A DNA stretch of 64,000 nucleotides from an uncultured Desulfovibrio sp. (GCA_913063155.1 CAJXYU010000003.1:124001-188000); one strand, 5' to 3'. Numbered from the stretch's first letter, positions 54,113 through 63,540 are shown. Numbers and translations are program-made. Notes: a model not told the origin generated them from the letters alone.

Positions 54113-54942
54113 TCAAGCTCGGCAGAATCGGCTATCTCAATGTGCTGCCAATTTACCACCCCGTGGAAACCGGCCTGGTGGAGAACGACTGCAAGATCGT
54201 GTCCGGTCCGCCTTCAGCCCTGAACAAACTCATGGACCAGGGCGAACTCCAGGTCTCGTCCTGCTCCAGCGTCGAATACGCGCGGCATGCGGAAAAATAC
54301 TATCTGGTGCCGGACATCGCCATTGGCAGCTGCGGTCCGGTGCAAAGCGTCCTGCTCCTGAGCCGCCGCCCGGTGGACGAACTGGACGGCCGCACCATCC
54401 TGGTCAGCTCCCAGACCCACACATCCGCGGCCCTGCTCAAGGTTCTCACGACCCTGCACTGGAGGGTTAATGCCAAATTCGTCACCGGCGACGCAACGGC
54501 CATTCTGGACAAGGGGGAACTCCCCGAAGCCATCCTGTGTATCGGTGACGAGGCCCTGAACCTGCGCCGCCACCCCGAGTACCCGATCCGCGTGGACCTG
54601 GGAGAGGCGTGGCGCAGCCAGACCGGCCTGCCCTTCATTTTCGGCGTGTGGATCGCCAGCCGCGACGCTTGGGACCGCGACAGGGGATCCGTTGAAAAAG
54701 CGTGTAGAACGCTTCTGAGGGGCAAACAATGGGGTGTGGACAACATACAATCCATCTGCACCCTTGCCGCAGAGTCCAGCCACATGACCAGCAAGGAAAT
54801 GTGCTCCTATTTTGACGGGCTGGTCTACGATCTCGGCCCGGGCGAACAACTCGGCCTCAGACACTTCTATACCCAGCTGGTCAAAATCGGCCTCATCGAA
54901 AAAGTGCCGGAACTGGAGTTCCTTCCGGATTTCACCTTATAA
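54109..54942 (+). CDS. mqnA: Chorismate dehydratase
   Basis: MqnA dehydrates chorismate to 3-(1-carboxyvinyloxy)benzoate, the first step of the futalosine route. The 277-residue protein has the binding-protein-like fold with GRIGYLNVLPIYHPVETG, SSCSSVEYARHAEKYYL and LFIFGVWIAS-like PFIFGVWIASRDAW. ATG 54109 overlaps the mqnC stop; longer readings would lie inside mqnC. With mqnE, mqnC and divergent mqnD, four of the five or six pathway genes are here. Confidence 0.94.
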   Translation: MIKLGRIGYLNVLPIYHPVETGLVENDCKIVSGPPSALNKLMDQGELQVSSCSSVEYARHAEKYYLVPDIAIGSCGPVQSVLLLSRRPVDELDGRTILVSSQTHTSAALLKVLTTLHWRVNAKFVTGDATAILDKGELPEAILCIGDEALNLRRHPEYPIRVDLGEAWRSQTGLPFIFGVWIASRDAWDRDRGSVEKACRTLLRGKQWGVDNIQSICTLAAESSHMTSKEMCSYFDGLVYDLGPGEQLGLRHFYTQLVKIGLIEKVPELEFLPDFTL

Positions 54943-54969
54943 TCCTTATCTATTCAAAACAACTGTTCA

Positions 54970-55004
54970 AAAAAGGCGGCACCAATAAATGGAGTCGCCT
55001 TTTT
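54970..55004 (+). terminator. Terminator after mqnA, usable from both sides
   Basis: AAAAAGGCGGC (54970-54980) pairs with GTCGCCTTTTT (54994-55004), 11 bp with one G-U pair and a 13-nt loop. A-run and T-run flank it, so it can end transcription in both directions. Confidence 0.85.
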
Positions 55005-55032
55005 GTCAGCCGAATCAAATACAATACCGCAC

Positions 55033-55158
55033 TGAGGCCGCTCAAAAACGGCCTGGTTACAAGACGCAAAAACGAACCTGCCCGCAGCGTATGAAAAACA
55101 ATGCACGAGGAACGGTTCGTTTGAAGCAACAAAGTCAACGGACTGTTTTCAACAGCCG
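55033..55158. other. Hairpins between mqnA and pyk
   Basis: AGGCCG-CTCAAAAA-CGGCCT (55033-55052) and CGGACTGTT-TTC-AACAGCCG (55139-55158) are two compact inverted repeats in this 154-bp gap. The second lies directly beyond the pyk stop. Neither has a clear T-run on the minus strand. They are probably pyk 3' structures; I see no gene. Confidence 0.5.
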
Positions 55159-56583
55159 CTAGCCCTTGTAATAAACTTTCACCTCGTTTGTGTGCAGATC
55201 CTGCCTGCCGGGCGTCTTCTGTCCGGCGGTGATGACCACACTCTGTCCGGACTGAACCAACGGCCATTCGTCCACGAACTGCTGACAACGGGCCAGATGA
55301 CTGGGAAGCTCTCTGCCCACATGACGCGGGATCACCCCCCAACTCAGATTGAGCAGGTGCTGTGATGCGGGATTGGGGGTCAAGGCATAGATGGGCGCTA
55401 CGGGCCTTCTGCCGCTCACACGCTGAGCCGTTGTGCCCGAACGGGTGTGACAAATGAGCGCTGCTGACCGGGTCTGCTCGGCCAAAAGGCAGGCGCAGTA
55501 GGCCAGGGTTCGCTCCGGATCGGCACTTTCCCCGGGGGGAAGCGGCCCATCGTTGCGGTTCAGACTGTAAGCCTCGGCCCGGTCAGCAATGCGGGACATG
55601 AACGCCACGGCCTCCACCGGGTGTTTGCCAATGGCCGTCTCCTCGGAAAGCATGACTGCGTCGGATCCATCCAGGATGGCGTTGGCCACGTCAGTGGTTT
55701 CCGGCCGCGTGGGAGCGGGATTGTCCACCATGGAGATGAGCATCTGGGTGGCCACGATGACCGGCTTGTCCCGCTGACGGCAGGCGTCGATGATCTGCTT
55801 CTGCATGATGGGCAGATCCGGCAAGGGGCACTGGACGCCAAGGTCGCCGCGCGCCACCATGAGGCAGTCGGCCACGTCCAGAATGGTGTCCAGATTCTCG
55901 AAAGCGGCCTTCTGCTCCATCTTGGCCACTATGGGGACCACACGTCCTTCGGCCTCCATGGCCTCGCGCAGATCCAGGATGTCCTGCTTGGTCTGTACGA
56001 AGGACATGGCCACAAGATCCACCCCCAGCGCCAAGGCCCCCTTGAGGTCCACCCTGTCCTTTTCGGTCAGGGCCGGGATAGAGAAGAACTTGCCGGGAAA
56101 GGCGATTCCCTTGTGAGAGGTGATCAGGCCGTTATTCAGCGCCTTGAGCTCAAAGACACCGTCCTTGAGCACTTTGGTAACGGTCAATTCCACCATGCCG
56201 TCGCTCAGAAGCACGGTGTCGCCCCTGCCAAGTTCGCCGAGAATGTTCAAGTCCTCGAAAGGCAGATATATCTGGCTGCTTTCGTGCTCCAGGCGCTCGC
56301 TCTCGGGGCCGAGGAGAAAGGTTTCGCCCATGCGGATATGTGCGGGTGAGACATCGAGCACGCCGATGCGGATCTTGGGACCGCTCAGGTCGGCCAAAGC
56401 CGAAAGGGTGATATCCAGGTCCTTTTCCAGAGCCCGGATGTTTTCCATGACCCCGGTGAAGGAATCAGCTGCCCCGTGAGAGAAATTGAGACGAAAAACG
56501 CGGACGCCCGCCTGAGCAAGACCGCGCATGGTTTCCAAGCTGCTCGACGCGGGGCCGAGCGTGGCTATGATCTTGGTCTTCAT
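55159..56583 (-). CDS. pyk: Pyruvate kinase
   Basis: Pyk transfers phosphate from phosphoenolpyruvate to ADP. The 474-residue protein is full length, with MKTKIIATLGPASSS, VFRLNFSHGAADSF, the catalytic ISKMEQ-equivalent IVAKMEQKAAFENLD, MVARGDLGVQCP and IVATQMLISM. The C-terminal domain includes ICHTRSGTTAQRVSGRRP. GGAGGA just before the ATG is the ribosome binding site; it is embedded in a hairpin with the start codon's upstream bases (see 56583-56622). LysR lies 68 bp upstream and is transcribed in the same direction. Confidence 0.97.
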   Translation of the reverse strand: MKTKIIATLGPASSSLETMRGLAQAGVRVFRLNFSHGAADSFTGVMENIRALEKDLDITLSALADLSGPKIRIGVLDVSPAHIRMGETFLLGPESERLEHESSQIYLPFEDLNILGELGRGDTVLLSDGMVELTVTKVLKDGVFELKALNNGLITSHKGIAFPGKFFSIPALTEKDRVDLKGALALGVDLVAMSFVQTKQDILDLREAMEAEGRVVPIVAKMEQKAAFENLDTILDVADCLMVARGDLGVQCPLPDLPIMQKQIIDACRQRDKPVIVATQMLISMVDNPAPTRPETTDVANAILDGSDAVMLSEETAIGKHPVEAVAFMSRIADRAEAYSLNRNDGPLPPGESADPERTLAYCACLLAEQTRSAALICHTRSGTTAQRVSGRRPVAPIYALTPNPASQHLLNLSWGVIPRHVGRELPSHLARCQQFVDEWPLVQSGQSVVITAGQKTPGRQDLHTNEVKVYYKG

Positions 56584-56622
56584 GAAAATCCTCCGGTTGT
56601 CGTGGACGATACCGGATTTTCA
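56583..56622 (-). promoter_or_regulatory. Hairpin covering the pyk ribosome binding site
   Basis: On the minus strand TGAAAATCCGGT pairs with ACC-GGA-GGATTTTCA: 12 bp with one 3-nt bulge and a 13-nt loop. The 3' arm contains the Shine-Dalgarno sequence GGAGGA and reaches the first base of the ATG. Translation of pyk would need this structure to open, as in thermosensors and translational switches. Confidence 0.7.
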
Positions 56623-56651
56623 CGAAAAAAGGCAAGATGAAACGGTAACAA

Positions 56652-57572
56652 TCAGGTGGCGTTCGCGAGAAGGCCGGGTGTGTTCTGCTCGCAAAAGCTC
56701 AGGAAGGCGCGCACAGCCGGAAAGAGATCCCGATCCGCGTGGTAGGTCAGGTAGAACTCACGCTTCCAGACCAGTTCGGGAACATCAAGGGTGACCAACT
56801 GCCCGCGATCAATATAGGGCTGAGCCACAAACCGGGAGGTGGTGGACACCCCCACTCCGGCCAGAACACACTCCAGTACTGCGGTTGTGCTGTCCACCCA
56901 GGCCCGGACATTGAGTTCCTGCAGGGAAAGCTTATCCTGCAGGGCTTCCTCGAATGCCTTACGGGTCCCGGATCCCTTTTCACGCATAATCCAGGGCAAC
57001 CTGGCCAAATCGTCTATGGTCCACGGGCCTTTCATGCCGTTGAGGTGGGTGTTGAATTTGACCGGAGCCACCACGACCATGTCGTCCTGAAGAATAAGGG
57101 ACGAGGCCAGGCCGGGCTGATCTGGTTTACGTCCCACCAGGCCGAGGATGAGCTCACCGCTGTAGACCTTGTTAAGAATCTGGTCGGAATCGCCCACGGA
57201 CAGGGAAAAACGGACGTCAGGATGCTTGGCGGTGAATGCTGCCATGAGGCGCGGCAGCATGTGATTGGCAGGTATGGTGCTGCCGCCGACGTTCAGGTCG
57301 CCGATGATCTTGTCGCGCAGGAGAAGAATCTCTGTCTGAACCCGTTCCAGGCTCTCAAAGACCTTGCTGGCGCTGGAGTAGAGGATATCCGCGGCCTGGG
57401 TAGGCACCGTACGCCTGCCAAGCCGGTCGAAAAGCAACACATCCAGTTCATCCTCCAGGCAGGAGATGTGGGAACTGATGGTGGGCTGGGAAAGAAACAG
57501 TTCCTTGCCCGCCTTGGAAAAACTGCGCAACTCGTACACCTTGCAAAACGCTTCCAGCTTTCTGATGTCCAT
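56652..57572 (-). CDS. LysR-family transcriptional regulator
   Basis: The 306-residue protein has an N-terminal winged helix (about 3-60: RKLEAFCKVYELRSFSKAGK, LSQPTISSHISCLEDELDV) and a C-terminal co-inducer domain (about 90-295, with GSTIPANHMLPRLMAAF and AGVGVSTTSRFVAQPY). I start at ATG 57572, where the normal LysR N-terminus begins; a longer reading adds 15 atypical residues. The effector is unknown. CysB-like and selenium/ sulfur-related LysR proteins look similar, but I cannot narrow it down. Confidence 0.9.
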   Translation of the reverse strand: MDIRKLEAFCKVYELRSFSKAGKELFLSQPTISSHISCLEDELDVLLFDRLGRRTVPTQAADILYSSASKVFESLERVQTEILLLRDKIIGDLNVGGSTIPANHMLPRLMAAFTAKHPDVRFSLSVGDSDQILNKVYSGELILGLVGRKPDQPGLASSLILQDDMVVVAPVKFNTHLNGMKGPWTIDDLARLPWIMREKGSGTRKAFEEALQDKLSLQELNVRAWVDSTTAVLECVLAGVGVSTTSRFVAQPYIDRGQLVTLDVPELVWKREFYLTYHADRDLFPAVRAFLSFCEQNTPGLLANAT

Positions 57573-57579
57573 AATCAAC

Positions 57580-57594
57580 CTATCAAATCGATAG
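57580..57594 (-). promoter_or_regulatory. Candidate LysR operator
   Basis: CTATC-AAATC-GATAG is an inverted repeat 7 bp upstream of the LysR start. It contains the T-N11-A pattern typical of LysR sites, so the gene may repress itself. Confidence 0.5.
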
Positions 57595-57615
57595 AAATTT
57601 CTGATACAAAACCCC

Positions 57616-57646
57616 AAAAAGAAGGCAGGCCCAGGGGCCTGCCTTC
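57616..57646 (-). terminator. Terminator of the ribosomal alpha operon
   Basis: On the minus strand GAAGGCAGGCC pairs with GGCCTGCCTTC around a short loop and is followed by TTTTT, 13 bp beyond the rplQ stop. It ends the ribosomal transcript before LysR. Confidence 0.93.
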
Positions 57647-57659
57647 CAGATAACGCTTT

Positions 57660-58196
57660 TTAGTCTTCAGCTTTTTCTTCAGACTTTTCAGCAGCCTCTT
57701 CGGGAGCAGCTTCTTCGGCGGGCTTTTCTTCCTTCACCTCAGCTTTCGCTTCCTTCTTGGGGGCGGCTTTCTTTTTAGCGGGAGCCTTTTTGGCCAGCTT
57801 TTCTTCAGCCTTGGGCTCTTCAGCCGGAGCAGCGCCGGCCAGCTTGGTCAGTTCGATGATGACCATGGGGGCAGCGTCACCCTTACGAGGGCTGGACAGC
57901 TTGATGATGCGGGTGTAGCCACCCTTGCCGCCGCTGAAGCGGGGGCCGATTTCATCAAACAGACGCTGGACCATCTGATGGCTGCCAAGAATCTTGTATG
58001 CCTGCCGACGAGCGTGCAGGTCGTTCTTGAGAGCCAGGGTGATCAGGCGGTCAATGACCTTCCGCAGTTCTTTAGCCTTGGCTTCAGTAGTACGGATGGA
58101 TTCGTAGGTCAGCAGGGCCTTGGCCATGTTCTTGAACATGGCCTTGCGGTGAGACGAGCTCCGGTTGAGCTTCCTTCCAGACTTCCTATGCCTCAT
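57660..58196 (-). CDS. rplQ: Ribosomal protein bL17 with acidic-basic tail
   Basis: Residues 1-118 are canonical bL17 ([52 protein letters not shown]). Residues 119-178 form a Lys/Ala/Glu-rich tail ([34 protein letters not shown]) absent from E. coli bL17. This extension is unstructured and could reach from the exit-tunnel side. It overlaps rpoA by 11 bp. Confidence 0.97.
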   Translation of the reverse strand: MRHRKSGRKLNRSSSHRKAMFKNMAKALLTYESIRTTEAKAKELRKVIDRLITLALKNDLHARRQAYKILGSHQMVQRLFDEIGPRFSGGKGGYTRIIKLSSPRKGDAAPMVIIELTKLAGAAPAEEPKAEEKLAKKAPAKKKAAPKKEAKAEVKEEKPAEEAAPEEAAEKSEEKAED

Positions 58197-59226
58197 TTTT
58201 CTCTTTCCTCTTCAGCCATTCCTGATATTTTTTATCGAAATCATCAAGGGTCATACCGAACTTGAGCGTCATGCTGTCAAGAACGCGGCGGATTTCGTCC
58301 AGGGACTTGCGGCCGAAGTTCTTGGTTTTGAGCATTTGGGCCTCGGTGCGCTGCACCAGCTCGCCTACCAGCTGAATGTTGGCGGCCTTGAGGCAGTTGG
58401 TGGCGCGAACGGAAAGTTCGAGCTCATCAATGCTCTTGAAGAGGTTCGGGTTGAGGTCGATGTTATCGTCCTCGCTCTCCTGCGTTTCAGAAGTCATTTC
58501 ATCAAAGTTGATAAAGACGGAGAGCTGATCCTTGAGAATCTTGGCGCTGTATGCACACGCGTCTTCCGGAGTGACGGAACCGTCAGTCCAGACTTCGAGG
58601 AGGAGCTTGTCGTAGTTGGTCATCTGACCGACACGAGCCTGCTCAACGTTGTAGGCGACCTTGACGATGGGGGCGAAGCTGGCATCCAAGGGAATCAGGC
58701 CGATCTCGTCAGCCAGATCCTCATGCATGTCTGCAGGCAGGTAACCCTTGCCCATGCGCACTTCAAGCTCCATCCTCAGGGGCCGGTCCTCGGTCAGCGT
58801 TGCGATGTGCTGCTCGGGATTCAGAACCTTGACGTTCTGGTTTTCCTTGATCATCGCAGCAGTCACGGGACCTTTCTCGTTGGCCTCCAGAACGATCTTC
58901 TGAGGCTCGTCAGTGGTCATGGCCAACCGGACGGACTTGAGATTGAGGACAACCTCGGTCATGTCTTCCAGCACACCTTCCATGGTCGAGAACTCGTGCT
59001 GGACGCCTTCGATGCGGGCGGCCACGATGGCACAGCCCTGAAGGGAGGAAAGCAGGATGCGACGCATGGCGTTGCCGATGGTCGTACCGTATCCTCGTTC
59101 CAGGGGCTCGCACACGAACTTCGCATAAGTCTCGGTGGACTTGGCGTCGCGGACGAGTTTTTCGGGCTTGACGAGTTCGGACCAGTTGCGTGTGTTGATA
59201 AGCTTGTCGTCGTTCTGAATAAGCAT
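58186..59226 (-). CDS. rpoA: RNA polymerase alpha subunit
   Basis: The 346-residue subunit has the assembly domain ([20 protein letters not shown], about 40-60, typical of alpha-NTD) to about 235 and a C-terminal domain with [17 protein letters not shown] and [16 protein letters not shown] that binds UP elements and activators. ATG 59226 is chosen: AGGTG precedes it, whereas a GTG at 59235 adds three residues. Order rpsD-rpoA-rplQ is the classic alpha operon. Confidence 0.98.
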   Translation of the reverse strand: MLIQNDDKLINTRNWSELVKPEKLVRDAKSTETYAKFVCEPLERGYGTTIGNAMRRILLSSLQGCAIVAARIEGVQHEFSTMEGVLEDMTEVVLNLKSVRLAMTTDEPQKIVLEANEKGPVTAAMIKENQNVKVLNPEQHIATLTEDRPLRMELEVRMGKGYLPADMHEDLADEIGLIPLDASFAPIVKVAYNVEQARVGQMTNYDKLLLEVWTDGSVTPEDACAYSAKILKDQLSVFINFDEMTSETQESEDDNIDLNPNLFKSIDELELSVRATNCLKAANIQLVGELVQRTEAQMLKTKNFGRKSLDEIRRVLDSMTLKFGMTLDDFDKKYQEWLKRKEKNEA

Positions 59227-59240
59227 GCAATGCACCTATA

Positions 59241-59867
59241 CTATTTGGAGTACAATTCGACGATGAGCTGCTCGTTGATCGGGAACTGAATATCTTCCCG
59301 TCTGGGCAGAGCCTTGACCATGCCCTTGAAGTTGGCACCATCGGATTCGAGCCACTCGGGGCAACCGCGGCGAGCAATGACTTCCTGGGCTTCGGTGATG
59401 ACAGGAACCTTTCTGCTCTCTTCGCGCACTTCGATGGCATCGCCGGGCTTGACCAGCATGGACGGAATGTTCACGCGGCGTCCGTTGAGCATGAAGATGC
59501 CGTGACGGACGAGCTGACGAGCCTGGTCGCGGGAATTCGCGAAGCCGAGACGATAGATAACGTTGTCGAGACGACGTTCGAGCAGGAAAAGCAGGTTATG
59601 ACCGGTCACGCCCTTCATGCCTTCGGCACGATGATAGTACAGGCGGAACTGGCCTTCCAGCACGCCGTACATGCGGCGGACCTTCTGCTTTTCACGCAGC
59701 TGGATGGCGTAGTCGCTCATCTTGCGGCGCATACGGCCGGACGGGCCGGGAGCGTAGGGACGCTTTTCGTAGGCGCACTTGTCGGTGTAACAGCGATCGC
59801 CCTTGAGGAACAGCTTCTGCCCCTCACGGCGGCAAAGTTTGCACTTGGCTTTCGTATATCTGGCCAC
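59241..59867 (-). CDS. rpsD: Ribosomal protein uS4, zinc-binding form
   Basis: The 208-residue protein has four N-terminal cysteines (C9, C12, C26, C31 in CKLCRREG and RCYTDKC), the zinc-containing C+ form. The S4 RNA-binding domain follows ([19 protein letters not shown]). uS4 starts 30S assembly and in many bacteria represses its own operon by binding the leader mRNA. It lies 12 bp after rpsK. Confidence 0.97.
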   Translation of the reverse strand: MARYTKAKCKLCRREGQKLFLKGDRCYTDKCAYEKRPYAPGPSGRMRRKMSDYAIQLREKQKVRRMYGVLEGQFRLYYHRAEGMKGVTGHNLLFLLERRLDNVIYRLGFANSRDQARQLVRHGIFMLNGRRVNIPSMLVKPGDAIEVREESRKVPVITEAQEVIARRGCPEWLESDGANFKGMVKALPRREDIQFPINEQLIVELYSK

Positions 59868-59879
59868 TTTAAATCTCCT

Positions 59880-60263
59880 TTAAACCCTGCGGCGTTTCGG
59901 CGGACGACAGCCGTTGTGCGGAATCGGGGTCACGTCGCGAATGAAGGTGACCTTGAAACCCGCGGCGCTAATAGCGCGCATGGCGGCTTCACGACCGGAA
60001 CCGGGACCTTTCACCACGATACCCACAGTGCGCATACCGTGATCCTGCGCGGAGCGCGCGGCGCTTTCGGCAGCGATCTGGGCGGCGAACGGGGTGGACT
60101 TACGGGAGCCTTTGAAGGCTGCACCGGCACTTGCCCAACTCACAACGTTCCCCTTGGGATCGGTGAAGGTGATGATGGTGTTGTTGAACGTGGCCTGGAT
60201 ATGGGCGACGCCAACAGGGATATTCTTCTTCTCTTTTTTCTTAGTACGGCGGGGTCTAGCCAT
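59880..60263 (-). CDS. rpsK: Ribosomal protein uS11
   Basis: The 127-residue protein is full length with [55 protein letters not shown] and [18 protein letters not shown]. It lies in the 30S platform at the mRNA exit. A 94-bp gap with an inverted repeat separates it from rpsM upstream. Confidence 0.98.
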   Translation of the reverse strand: MARPRRTKKKEKKNIPVGVAHIQATFNNTIITFTDPKGNVVSWASAGAAFKGSRKSTPFAAQIAAESAARSAQDHGMRTVGIVVKGPGSGREAAMRAISAAGFKVTFIRDVTPIPHNGCRPPKRRRV

Positions 60264-60302
60264 TGCCGGACACTCCCTTTAAATTTCCGTTATGAGGTAA
60301 GG

Positions 60303-60326
60303 CGGGAAGCTACTATAGAGCTCCCG
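60303..60326 (-). other. Inverted repeat between rpsM and rpsK
   Basis: CGGGAAGCT (60303-60311) pairs with AGCTCCCG (60319-60326) with one bulge, 40 bp before rpsK. No T-run. It could be an S4-type regulatory or mRNA-processing site. Confidence 0.4.
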
Positions 60327-60357
60327 GCATCCTCAATTATTATCGCTCGTCCAAGCG

Positions 60358-60732
60358 CTATTTCTTCTTCTTGCCGCCGACGACCGAACGACGCGGACCC
60401 TTGCGGGTACGTGCGTTGGTATGGGTCCGTTGGCCATGACAAGGAAGACCACGACGATGGCGCAGGCCGCGGTAGCAGCCGATGTCCATGAGGCGCTTGA
60501 TGTTCTGGATCACTTCACGGCGCAGGTCACCCTCGACCTTGTAGTTCTGTTCCAGCTCGTTACGGATGGCGTTGACTTCCTCGTTGGTGAGGTCGTCGGA
60601 ACTTTTCTGCCAATCCACTTTCACGGCGGTCAAGATCTCAAGGGCCGTGGTGCGGCCGATACCATAAATATACGTCAGCGCAACGTCGATGCGCTTATTT
60701 CTAGGCAGATCTACACCAGCAATTCGTGCCAC
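60358..60732 (-). CDS. rpsM: Ribosomal protein uS13
   Basis: The 124-residue protein is full length with [52 protein letters not shown] and a basic end VVGGKKKK. It contacts the tRNA and bridges to the 50S subunit at the 30S head. It lies 12 bp after rpmJ. Confidence 0.98.
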   Translation of the reverse strand: MARIAGVDLPRNKRIDVALTYIYGIGRTTALEILTAVKVDWQKSSDDLTNEEVNAIRNELEQNYKVEGDLRREVIQNIKRLMDIGCYRGLRHRRGLPCHGQRTHTNARTRKGPRRSVVGGKKKK

Positions 60733-60744
60733 TGCTTTTCCCCT

Positions 60745-60858
60745 TTATCCTTGACGCTGCTTGTGCCTGGGGTTCTCGCAGATCACCCGCAGGACACCGC
60801 CGCGCCTAATAATTTTGCACTTGGAACACATTTTCTTAACAGAAGGCCTGACTTTCAT
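60745..60858 (-). CDS. rpmJ: Ribosomal protein bL36
   Basis: This 37-residue gene begins [20 protein letters not shown] and ends PRHKQRQG. C11, C14, C27 and H32 form the zinc site of bL36. It lies between map and rpsM, the usual place. The frame is intact from ATG (60858) to TAA (60745-60747). Confidence 0.97.
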   Translation of the reverse strand: MKVRPSVKKMCSKCKIIRRGGVLRVICENPRHKQRQG

Positions 60859-60884
60859 GTCAAACTCCCAATCAATAGCGTATC

Positions 60885-60909
60885 GCCAGAACCCGCCATT
60901 GGGTCTGGC
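60885..60909 (-). other. Inverted repeat between map and rpmJ
   Basis: GCCAGAACCC (60885-60894) pairs with GGGTCTGGC (60901-60909) with one bulged base in the 119-bp gap. No T-run follows. It may adjust read-through from map into the alpha operon. infA, often found in this gap, would not fit. Confidence 0.4.
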
Positions 60910-60977
60910 CGTCAAAACGAAGCTGCACTTTTTACAGCAGTTTCAGCAAAAGAGCAAGTCTTAATAAATCATCCGCC

Positions 60978-61748
60978 CTACTCGGACAAACTCAGTATTA
61001 CCGGTCCGTTCGAAGAGATGGCAACGGTGTGCTCAAAATGAGCGGACAATTTTCTGTCCTTGGTCACCGCCGTCCACTTGTCCTCCAGGACTTCAACCTC
61101 GTGGGTCCCCTGGGTTACCATGGGTTCGATGGCCAAAACCATCCCCGCCTTGAGCGACACCCCGGGCAATCCCTTGGGAACGAAGTTCGGTATCTCCGGC
61201 TTTTCATGCAGCCGGGCTCCTATTCCATGTCCGACAAAACGCCGGACGATGCCGAAACCAAAACCCTCTACGTATTCCTGAATTGCCGCGGAAATATCGT
61301 ACAGGTTGTTGCCGGGTTTGGCTTCAGCGATCCCCTGGTGCAACGCCTCACGGGTAACATCCATGAGTTTCTGGGCCTCATTCGAGACCTTGCCAACGGC
61401 GTAGGTCCTTGCGGAGTCACCAAAGAATCCTTCATACACGACGCCCATGTCAAAACTGACAATGTCCCCTTCGGCGAGGAAGCGAGTCTCCGAGGGGAAG
61501 CCGTGCACTATTTCATCATTCACAGAGCAACACAGGGCGTAGGGAAAGCCCTGGTACCCCAAAAAAGCGGGCCGCACCCCATGCTCATCGCACCGGGCTC
61601 GGCATATATTCTCGAATTCCATGGTGGACACGCCAGGTTGGACGTGCTCCCCAAGCTCATCGAGAATTTTCGAAACAATTCGATTGGCCTCACGCATGAG
61701 GCCAATCTCCTTGTCGTTCTTGAGGAAAATCCCTCTGTACTTCTTCAA
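60978..61748 (-). CDS. map: Methionine aminopeptidase, type I
   Basis: Map removes the initiator methionine from nascent proteins. The 256-residue enzyme has its metal ligands D100, D111, H174, E208 and E239 (SFDMGVVYEGFFGDS, GHGIGARLHEKPEIPN, LAIEPM, HFEHTVAI) and H82 in the substrate pocket. It starts 2 bp after secY in the spc operon order secY-map-rpmJ. Confidence 0.97.
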   Translation of the reverse strand: MKKYRGIFLKNDKEIGLMREANRIVSKILDELGEHVQPGVSTMEFENICRARCDEHGVRPAFLGYQGFPYALCCSVNDEIVHGFPSETRFLAEGDIVSFDMGVVYEGFFGDSARTYAVGKVSNEAQKLMDVTREALHQGIAEAKPGNNLYDISAAIQEYVEGFGFGIVRRFVGHGIGARLHEKPEIPNFVPKGLPGVSLKAGMVLAIEPMVTQGTHEVEVLEDKWTAVTKDRKLSAHFEHTVAISSNGPVILSLSE

Positions 61749-61750
61749 GG

Positions 61751-63067
61751 CTAACGCCTGCCTTTGATCTTGCCGGCTTTGCCCATCAGACCTTCGTACT
61801 GACGCGAGATCAGGTACGATTCTATCTGTCCCATGAAGTCCATACCAACGCCCACGACGATCAGCAACGCTGTGCCGCCGAAGTAGAACGGCACGTTGAA
61901 GTTGGCGATCAGGACCATGGGCAGTACGCAGATGGCCGAGACATACAAGGCGCCATACAGAGTGATGCGGGCCAGGACACGGTCGATATACTCGCGGGTC
62001 TTGGCGCCGGGGCGGATACCGGGAATGAATCCGCCCTGCTTCTGGATATTCTCGGAGATGCCTTTGGGATCAAAGACGATCGCCGTATAGAAATAGCAGA
62101 AGAATACGATGATTCCAACGAAAAGAATGTTGTAGACGATAGAGGTGGGATGCATGAACCCGCTCAGGTTCTGCAACCATTCCACGCTGGAAAACTGTGC
62201 CATGGTGGCCGGAAACATCAGAATGGAAGACGCGAAGATGGGCGGAATGACACCGGCGGTGTTGATCCGCAGGGGCAGGTGTGTGGTCTGCCCGCCGAAC
62301 ATCTTGCGGCCCATTTGACGCTTGGCATAGTGAATGGGAATGCGGCGCTGGCCGCGTTCCATAAACACGATGAATGCCAAGGTGGCAATCATGACGATGC
62401 CGATGATGATCAGCATGAACAGGGAAAGCTCCCCGACCGTCATCAAACGAGTGGTGTTGAGGATGGCCCGGGGAAGCCCGGCAACGATACCCCCGAATAT
62501 AATGAGGGAGATACCGTTGCCGATTCCCTTTTCAGTCATTTGTTCGCCAAGCCACATCAGGAAGCAGGTTCCCGTGGTCAGGGTGACAACGGTCATGAGC
62601 TTGAAGCCCAGGCCCGCGTGCAAAACCACCGGCGCACCGGTGGGGCTGCTCATACCTTCAAGACCGGTCGCGATGGCGAAGCCCTGAATGAGGCAGATGA
62701 GCACGGTTCCATAACGGGTGTACTGGGTGATCTTCTTACGTCCCGCCTCGCCTTCCTCCTTCTGCAGCCGTTTCAGCTCGGGGCTGACCACGGTGAGCAG
62801 CTGGATGATGATGGATGCGGAGATGTAGGGCATGATACCCAGTGCAAAGATGGACAGATTCTTCAGTCCACCACCCGAGAACATGTCAAAGAGCCCGAAC
62901 AGAGTGTTCTGGGCGCTTGCGAAGAAATCCGCGAGCGCGCCACTATCGACGCCGGGAACAGGAATGTGAATCCCAAGCCTGTAAACAGCGAGCAGTGCGA
63001 ACGTCCAGAGCAGTTTTTTCTTCAGCTCCGGCAGACGGGCGATATTTTCGACTCCTGACAATGCCAC
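61751..63067 (-). CDS. secY: Protein translocase subunit SecY
   Basis: SecY is the ten-helix channel of the Sec translocon. The 438-residue protein has KKKLLWTFALLAVYRLGIHI, PVPGVDSGALADFF, FSGGGLKNLSIFALGIMPYI (plug and TM2 region), FMERGQRRIPIHYAKRQMG and VGVGMDFMGQIESYLISRQY. The start is GTG 63067 behind GGAAGGG. It follows rplO by 26 bp. Confidence 0.98.
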   Translation of the reverse strand: MALSGVENIARLPELKKKLLWTFALLAVYRLGIHIPVPGVDSGALADFFASAQNTLFGLFDMFSGGGLKNLSIFALGIMPYISASIIIQLLTVVSPELKRLQKEEGEAGRKKITQYTRYGTVLICLIQGFAIATGLEGMSSPTGAPVVLHAGLGFKLMTVVTLTTGTCFLMWLGEQMTEKGIGNGISLIIFGGIVAGLPRAILNTTRLMTVGELSLFMLIIIGIVMIATLAFIVFMERGQRRIPIHYAKRQMGRKMFGGQTTHLPLRINTAGVIPPIFASSILMFPATMAQFSSVEWLQNLSGFMHPTSIVYNILFVGIIVFFCYFYTAIVFDPKGISENIQKQGGFIPGIRPGAKTREYIDRVLARITLYGALYVSAICVLPMVLIANFNVPFYFGGTALLIVVGVGMDFMGQIESYLISRQYEGLMGKAGKIKGRR

Positions 63068-63093
63068 GTTAACCCTTCCAATTTGGTTGAAGC

Positions 63094-63540
63094 TTAGCCT
63101 TCGATGGCCTTGGCGGTACCGCCGGCCTTCTGAATCTTGTCGGCAGCGGATGCGCTGAAGCGGTGCGCTTCAACGGTCACGGCCTTGGTCACTTCGCCGA
63201 CGCCCAGCACTTTGACTGCTGCGCCCTTGGCGACGATGCCGCGTTCGTAGATGTCGGCGAGGGTGATCTCGTCCTTGCCTTCGAACATGGCGACCAGACG
63301 GCCGATGTTGACCGCTGCATATTCCTCGCGGAAGCGGTTCTTGAAGCCGCGCTTGGGCAGACGACGGGCCAGAGGCATCTGACCGCCTTCAAAACCGGGG
63401 CGGACACCGCCGCCGGAGCGGGCGTTCTGGCCCTTATGCCCCTTACCTGCGGTCTTGCCCCAACCGGAGCCGGAACCGCGGCCTATGCGCTTGCGCTGCT
63501 TGTACTCTTCCGGGAACGGATACAGTTCGTGCAACCTCAT
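63094..63540 (-). CDS. rplO: Ribosomal protein uL15
   Basis: The 148-residue protein has the Gly-rich N-terminus ([40 protein letters not shown]) and C-terminal globular part ending in [12 protein letters not shown]. It is an early 50S assembly protein. Its start overlaps the rpmD stop (ATGA). Confidence 0.98.
   Translation of the reverse strand: MRLHELYPFPEEYKQRKRIGRGSGSGWGKTAGKGHKGQNARSGGGVRPGFEGGQMPLARRLPKRGFKNRFREEYAAVNIGRLVAMFEGKDEITLADIYERGIVAKGAAVKVLGVGEVTKAVTVEAHRFSASAADKIQKAGGTAKAIEG

Noticed and set aside
60859..60977. infA between map and rpmJ
   Set aside because: The 119-bp gap is too short for IF-1 (about 72 residues), and no fitting frame exists.
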